Shown piece after piece: positions 58,736 to 64,000 of a DNA stretch of 64,000 nucleotides (the first letter of the stretch is position 1; every line of letters begins with the position of its first letter). The notes beneath the pieces were generated by a model, which did no database searches, was not told the DNA's origin, and saw only the letters and a program-made list of their open reading frames with translations. Source of the DNA: WHSW01 sp963842795 (GTDB lineage Bacteria > Actinomycetota > Thermoleophilia > Solirubrobacterales > 70-9); NCBI GenBank assembly GCA_963842795.1, contig CAWJHV010000006.1, positions 62,001 to 126,000 of the forward strand, in the 5' to 3' direction. Both the position numbers and the translations under genes were made by a program.

Positions 58736-59438
58736 GGCCGCCGTGCTCGCCTGCCCGGTGGCGATCTCGTGTGCGACCGTGGTCGTCGCCGAGCGCGTGC
58801 GCACCAGGCGCCGGCGCGAGCTGCTCAACCGCTCGCTGCACGAGCTCCGCCGGCCGCTGCAGGCACTCGTCCTGCAGGCGCGAAGCGCACCGGGGATCGG
58901 CGCGCACCGGCGCGGTCAGCTCGAGCTCGCCCTCGACGCCCTCGCCGGCCTCGACCGTCAGGTCAACGGCGGCCCCTGCGAGCCGCGGTCCGAGCTCGTC
59001 GACGCGGAGGCCCTGGCGCGGGATGCCGTCGGCCGCTGGCGCGCTTCGGCGGTGCTCGCCGGGCGGCGGATCGAGCTCGCCTGGCACGCCGGCCGTGTCC
59101 GTCTCACGTGCGATCCGGGCGCCGTGTCGCGCGCGATCGACAACCTGATCGCCAACGCGCTCGAGCACGGCCGTGGCGCGATCCGCGTCGAGGGCAGCGA
59201 ACGCCGGGGCAAGCTGCGGATCGTCGTCACCGACGGCGCCGACCCGGGCGGCCTCACCCCGCCGGCGCCGGTATCGAACGGCACCAGGCGCTCGGGCCCG
59301 CGGCGGGGTCACGGGCTGCGGATCGTGGCCGACGTCGCCGCCGCCCACGGGGGGCGGTTCGCGGCCTGCGCGCACGCAGCGGGCGCGCGCGCGGTGCTCG
59401 AGCTGCCGCTCGCCGCCCCGCACGCCGCGCGGCGGTGA
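58716..59438 (+). CDS. Sensor histidine kinase, short
   Basis: ATG 58716, 240 residues. One N-terminal hydrophobic helix (AVLACPVAISCATVVVAERV), HisKA-type segment LNRSLHELRRPLQALVLQAR with the phospho-acceptor His, N box DNLIANALEHGRGAIRVEGS, G1 VVTDGADPGGLT (D-G-A instead of D-x-G-x-G) and G2 GPRRGHGLRIVADVAAAHGG. There is no sensory domain, so the input may come through a partner. Cognate to the overlapping response regulator. Confidence 0.88.
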   Translation: MLDSIAEAAVLACPVAISCATVVVAERVRTRRRRELLNRSLHELRRPLQALVLQARSAPGIGAHRRGQLELALDALAGLDRQVNGGPCEPRSELVDAEALARDAVGRWRASAVLAGRRIELAWHAGRVRLTCDPGAVSRAIDNLIANALEHGRGAIRVEGSERRGKLRIVVTDGADPGGLTPPAPVSNGTRRSGPRRGHGLRIVADVAAAHGGRFAACAHAAGARAVLELPLAAPHAARR

Positions 59439-60101
59439 GCCGGCGCGGACGGGCCGCGGGGTTCGCCTGCGCGGCGGCGGTCTGCGCCGGGCTCGCCGCC
59501 GCTGCCACCGGCGGCGATCGGTCCGAGACCGAGCTCGGCGAGTTGCGACCGGTCCTGGTCACGACCCGGACCCTGCCCGCGCACCGGCCGCTCCGTCGAG
59601 AGGCGCTCGCCGACGCGCTCGAGCTCCGGCGGCTGCCGGAGCGCTTCCTGGCCCCCGACGCGCTCGCCGATCCGGCGCAGGCGGTCGGTCGCCGTCCGGC
59701 GGCCCCGATCCCGGCCGGCGGCTACCTCGTCGCCTCCCAGTTCGAGCCGCCGCGCTCAGGCCGCGACGCCCGCGGGCCACAGCTGAGCGGCGGCCGCCGG
59801 CCGGTCGAGATCACGGTCGCCGGCGCCGGGGCGCTCGCCGGCGAGCGCGGCGGTCCGGGTAGGCGCGTGGACGTGGTCGTGACCACGGAGCCGACGGCCG
59901 GCGCCGGCGCCGGGCGCACCTTCGTCGCCGCGCGGGCCGTCGGCCTGCTCGATCTCCGCCCGGCGACCGGCGACGCCGCGGCGGTCGAGCCGGCGCGCGA
60001 CCGACACCTGGGTCGCGACCCTGGCGCTCACCCGGCCCGAGGCGCTGCGCCTGATCCACGCCCAGAGCTTCGCCCGCGAGGTGCGCCTGATCGGGCGCTG
60101 A
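59435..60101 (+). CDS. CpaB-like SAF-domain protein
   Basis: GTG 59435 in a GTGA overlap with the kinase. Signal or anchor helix RAAGFACAAAVCAGLAAAAT, then a SAF domain: VLVTTRTLPAHRPLRREALA, LELRRLPERFLAPDALADPA, VGRRPAAPIPAGGYLVASQF, and the RcpC/CpaB part VEITVAGAGALAGERGGPGR with RVDVVVTTEP. Frame change near 59998; end LTRPEALRLIHAQSFAREVR. CpaB builds the outer part of Flp-type pili, but no other pilus gene is in the window, so this may be an orphan coupled to the two-component pair. Confidence 0.75.
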
Positions 60102-60156
60102 GCGCGCGCCCGTCGGCCACGCTCGTAACCCCGCGACGTCTCGGCAGGGACCCGGC

Positions 60157-61379
60157 GTGTTCCCTGATTACCTAGACCCCGTGCTCCCACAACCGTATCG
60201 GCGCATCCTCGCCATCCGACCCGCGCGCGTTCCGCTCGCCGGGGTGGTCGTCGGCCGCCTGCCGATCGCGGCGATGTCGCTGGCGACCGTACTCCTGCTC
60301 CGTCACGAGACCGGATCGTTCGCGGTTGCCGGCGCCGTGGAGGCCTGCATCGCGATCGCCACCGCCGCGTCGCTTCCGCTTCAGGGAAGGCTCATCGACC
60401 GCTACGGACAGACGCGGGTGCTGCTGCCGGTGGCCGCGCTGAACCCGCCCGCCATGACGGCCTTGGTGCTGGCGGCGAAAGCGGGGGCAAGCCCGCCGGC
60501 ACTGGCCGCGATCGGCGTCGTTTGCGGGGCGACCGTCCCCGCGCTCGGCGCGTGCATGCGGACGTTGTGGGGGAACCTGATCCCGGATGCGACCCTGCGG
60601 CAGAGCGCCTTTGCGCTCGACGCGGTGTTGGTCGAGACAGCGTTCATCACCGGGCCGCTGCTCACGGCCGTGGTGGTCTCGGCCGCCTCCCCGGCACTCG
60701 CCGTCCTCGTCAACGCCGGCCTGACCCTCGCGGGCGCCCTCACGTTCCTCCTGTCCAGGGCCTCCCGGCCGGTGGCGCGGCGCGCCGCATCAGGGCGGCT
60801 GGGCCGGCCCGCTCGCGTCCGGCCGCCTCGCCCTGCTGGTCGCGGTGCAGGTCCCGCTGGGAGTGGCGATCGGCGCGATGGAGGTGGCGACGGTCGCCTT
60901 CGCCACGGAGGAGGGCACCCCGGGGGTCGCCGGCGCCCTGATCGCCGTGCAGGCCGCAGCGAGCTTGGTGGGCGGCCTGTGGTACGGAGCGCGCGCGCAT
61001 CGCTCGAGCGCCGCAGAGCGCTATCCCGGGCTCCTGGTCTTCATCGCGGTGGCCTTCGCGCCGCTGCTGTTGATGAGCTCGACCGCGACCGCGTTCCCCT
61101 TGATGGCCCTGAGCGGGTTTGCGTTTGCCCCCTCGGGCGGCGGTGGTCTTCATGCTGATCGACGAGCTGGCGCCGCCCGGTGGCGCGACCGAAAGCACCA
61201 GCTGGGTGTCCACCGCGATCATCACCGGAGTTGCCGCGGGCAGCGCGATCGCGGGCGCCGTGGTGGGAGGCGGGCATGCGCAGTATGGGTACGCCGCCGC
61301 CGTCGCTGCCGCGGCGTTCGCCGGCGCCTTGGCGCTGGGCGCACGCCCGGTGTGGCTCGCTGTCGAGGAGGCCGCCTAG
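60157..61379 (+). CDS. MFS transporter, two frame breaks
   Basis: GTG 60157 or 60181 (VLPQPYRRILAIRPARVPLA). About 12 helices: LPIAAMSLATVLLLRHETGS, the intracellular motif LQGRLIDRYGQTRVLLPVAA (G-R-x-x-D-R-x-G-x-R/K), TLWGNLIPDATLRQSAFALD. Frame changes near 60795 and 61135. Later LLVAVQVPLGVAIGAMEVAT and STAIITGVAAGSAIAGAVVG. The gene uses slightly more A/T than its neighbours at the 5' end. Substrate unknown; drug or metabolite efflux of the YfcJ/SetA type is likely. Confidence 0.83.
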
Positions 61380-61415
61380 TCGTCGCCGTGCGTGTGTGGA
61401 GCCGAGGCACGGGGG

Positions 61416-61430
61416 TATGGATGCTCCATA
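61416..61430. promoter_or_regulatory. Palindrome upstream of the carboxypeptidase gene
   Basis: TATGGATGCTCCATA: 6-base arms around TGC, 31 bases before ATG 61461. It may be an operator or a small hairpin in the leader; no regulator gene is adjacent. Confidence 0.4.
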
Positions 61431-61460
61431 AGCTTTGTCGGGCGCCACGGGAGGAGCCGC

Positions 61461-63990
61461 ATGCACATAAGGGCCGCCGTCTTCGTGACCACTCTGATGG
61501 CGGCACTCGCCGTCGCCGCGCCGGCCGCGGGGCAGACGCCCTGCGATCCGACGCAGACGCCGCCGCAGTTCCGCGGCGAGGTCCCGGAGCTCGCCGACGT
61601 GATCCCGTTCCCGGGCGGCGAGGGGGGCGAGGTGACCACCGACCAGGCGTACGCCTACATGGAGGCGGTCGACCGCGCCAGCGATCGGGTGATCACCGGC
61701 GCGCTCGGCCAGCGCTCGTGGCGCAGCCGTGAGCTGCGCTACGCGATCGTCGGCAACCCCGGCCGGCTCGAGCCGGCCGCCCTGAGGGAGATCAAGGCGG
61801 CGGCCCAGACGCTGCGCGACCCGCAGACCTCCGCGGCCGAAGCCCGTTCGCTCGCGCGGCGCTATCCGGAGATCCTCTGGGTCGCCTCCAACGTCCACGG
61901 CGGCGAGGAGTCGGGGACCGAGGGCTCGCTGCGGGTGCTCTACGAGCTCGCCGACCGCCGGGACTGCGCCGCGCAGCGGATCCTCGCCAACGCGATCGTC
62001 GTCCTGCTCCCGATCCAGAACCCCGACGGGCGCGAGGCCGACACGCGCCGCAACGCCTACGGCTTCGACCTCAACCGCGACTGGTTCGCCCGCACCCAGC
62101 CCGAGACCGACGCCAAGCTCGAGCTGCTGCGCGAGTACCCCGGCCCGCTGTTCATCGACGCGCACGAGATGGGTGGCACGAGCTTCTTCTTCCCGCCGAA
62201 CGCCGATCCCGTCTATCACGAGATCACCGGCGAGGCGATCAACTGGATCAACAACGTCTACGGCGCCGCGATGGCCGAGGAGTTCGACCGCCAGGGCATC
62301 GACTACTTCAACCGCGACGTCTACGACCTCTTCTACATGGGCTACGGCGACACCGTGCCCGCGACCGGGTTTGGCTCCGCCGGGATGACCTACGAGAAGG
62401 GCAGCGAGAGCCCGATCTCCGACCGCTCCTACGAGCAGTACCTGACCCAGTGGGTGTCGCTGTCGCAGGCGGCGACCTACAAGGAGGAGATCCTCACCGA
62501 GTGGGCGGGCGCCTGGCGGCAGGCCTACTCGCAGGGGGAGCGCGGGGTGCTGGAGCCGAACGAGCTGGTCAACCCGGGCGACCTCGTCACCGAGGTCCCC
62601 GACATGCGAGTGCGCCACTACTTCATCACCGAGCGCAGCGCCGGCAAGCAGGATGAGGTCGCAGGAGATGATCCGCCGGCTGCAGCGGATGGACGTCGAC
62701 GTCTACAGGCTGCGAGAGGGGCTGTTCGTGCCCGACTTCACGCCCTACGGCCGCCCGACCGGCCGCGAGTGGATGCCGCCGGGCACCTGGTACGTGCCGA
62801 TGGCGCAGATGCAGAAGCACTGGGTGCAGGCGATGCTGCACGAGGACACCTACACCCCGTTCCCCTACTTCTACGACGTCACCGCGTGGAGCCAGCCGCT
62901 GCTGTTCAACGTTCACGGCGGCTACTCCGGCAGGCCCCTCGACGTCAACGCGCGGCGCGTCGCCGAGCTCGAGCAGCCGCAGGCCGAAGCGCCGGCGGAG
63001 CAGCCGCGGATCGCCCTGTTCCAGCTCTCCGAGGACTCGACCTCGGCGATCGAGTCGAGCGGCTGGCTGCGCTACCTGCTCGACCGGGTCTGGAAGGTCG
63101 ACTACCAGGACGTCACCGCCGCCCGGATCGCCGGCGGCGCCCTCGACCGCCGCGACGTCCTCGTGGTGCCCAACGGGCCCGCGGACGAGGGCCTCGCCGA
63201 TCTCGGCGCCGCCGGGCGCCAGGCGATTCGCCGCTGGGTCAATCGCGGCGGCCATCTGGTCGCCTGGCGTGGAGGCACCGAGTTCGCGGCCCGGCTCGGG
63301 GTGAGCACGGCCACGCTCGAGGACCCGACCTCCGATGCCCCCGGCACCTTGTTCCGGGTCAGGGTCGACCGCGACAGCCCGCTGCACTCCGGGGTCGGCG
63401 ACGAGGCCTACGCCTTCTACGAGTACGACAGCGTGATGACCGCGTCGGCGCCGGAGCAGGTCGCGGTCGAGTTCCCGCCCGCCGCCTCCGGAGACTGGTT
63501 CGTCTCCGGCTTCGCCCAGCGCGCCGAGGAGCTCGGCGGGACCGCCGCCGTGATCGATGAGCCGGTGGGCAGGGGCCGGGCGACCGTGTTCTCGGTCGAG
63601 CCGAACTATCGCGCCTTCACCACCGGGTTCCAGCAGATCCTGCGCAACGCGCTGCTCGGCGCCGAGCCCGCGTCCGCGCGCGGGCGGTCCGCAGCGGCGG
63701 GCTCCGCGGCGCGGGCGGCGGTCGAGCGGCGGGCGCGGGACGCCGCGCGCGGGCTGGTCGGCGACACCGAGGCGATCCGGCTCGCCGTCTCGCCCACGAC
63801 GGCGCCTGCGGCGGAGGACGTGCTCAGCGGCTTCGGCGCCGACTACAGCGTCCAGCGCAGCCCCGGCCGGGTCGGCTACGTGATCGCCAACCCCGAGGGG
63901 CTCACCGCCGACGAGCACCCGTTCGCGCGCCTGCTTCCGGCGGCGCTCGAGGATGCCGGGGTCGCGACCATCGCGCTGAAGATGCCGTAG
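61461..63990 (+). CDS. Secreted M14-type zinc carboxypeptidase, large
   Basis: ATG 61461 after GGGAGGAGCCGC. Signal peptide TTLMAALAVAAPAAGQ. Metal site: WVASNVHGGEESGTEGSLRV (H-x-x-E) and LFIDAHEMGGTSFFFPPNAD; LPIQNPDGREADTRRNAYGF and DLNRDWFARTQPETDAKLEL are family marks; the catalytic Glu is probably in GMTYEKGSESP. One frame change near 62655. After about residue 450 comes a Rossmann/class-I-amidotransferase-like domain: PRIALFQLSEDSTSAIESSG, RDVLVVPNGPADEGLADLGA, IRRWVNRGGHLVAWRGGTEF. About 842 residues. TAG 63988. Confidence 0.87.
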
Positions 63991-64000
63991 GCGGCCGTAG

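Overview
The window is about 72% GC, has almost no intergenic space, and many neighbouring genes overlap by GTGA or ATGA. Together with a six-gene Mce locus, an MpaB-type oxygenase, R2-like oxidase, DasR-type regulator and the secreted YANV..A protein typical of Thermoleophilia, it suggests a chromosomal segment of a soil actinobacterium, most likely of the Solirubrobacterales lineage (inference; no 16S is present). Many genes can be followed only by changing reading frame once or several times, although protein similarity continues across each break. A run of 55 T followed by 30 G sits at 37273-37357. I read most breaks as indel errors of the assembly, not as true pseudogenes, and give whole-gene spans with approximate break points.

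Regions. 1-2.3 kb: aminosugar-type operon (substrate-binding lipoprotein, DasR-like regulator, SIS protein) behind a perfect dre palindrome. 3.0-16.7 kb: catabolic cluster with acetoacetate-decarboxylase-family enzyme, aldehyde dehydrogenase, FCD-GntR regulator, gamma-Glu-GABA hydrolase, FAH-family isomerase, duplicated extradiol dioxygenases, APC permease, two P450s, PLP decarboxylase, glutamine-synthetase-like ligase and amidotransferase. A TACATTAT-type element recurs at four of its promoters. 16.8-22.6 kb: sulfatase, tRNA-Glu(CTC), an MMPL transporter fused to DUF2267, ATP-dependent DNA ligase. 22.2-25.5 kb: four MpsC/DUF2294 proteins with two STAS proteins and one RsbW-like protein. 25.6-37.3 kb: TetR and double-SCP2 genes divergent from a complete yrbEAB-mceABCDEF lipid-import operon. 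37.4-43.7 kb: AarF kinase, TetR, MpaB oxygenase, R2-like oxidase, second TetR, esterase, cyclic-nucleotide-binding protein.

44.4-51.3 kb is the most interesting part. A cobalamin riboswitch heads an operon with two exported DUF4430 proteins, EcfT, a fused double EcfA ATPase, and an ECF S-component joined to a prenyltransferase/squalene-cyclase-type toroid on a Gly-rich stalk with a C-terminal membrane anchor. A 34-residue membrane protein closes it. A toroid plus a DUF4430 domain is the architecture of animal intrinsic factor and transcobalamin, so this looks like a bacterial, split, transcobalamin-like vitamin B12 capture and import system.

51.3-64 kb: nitroreductase, GlpD, a divergent Rho paralogue whose P-loop lysine is arginine, CPA1 antiporter, GNAT, DUF192, a two-component pair followed by a CpaB-like SAF protein, MFS transporter and a secreted M14-type carboxypeptidase.
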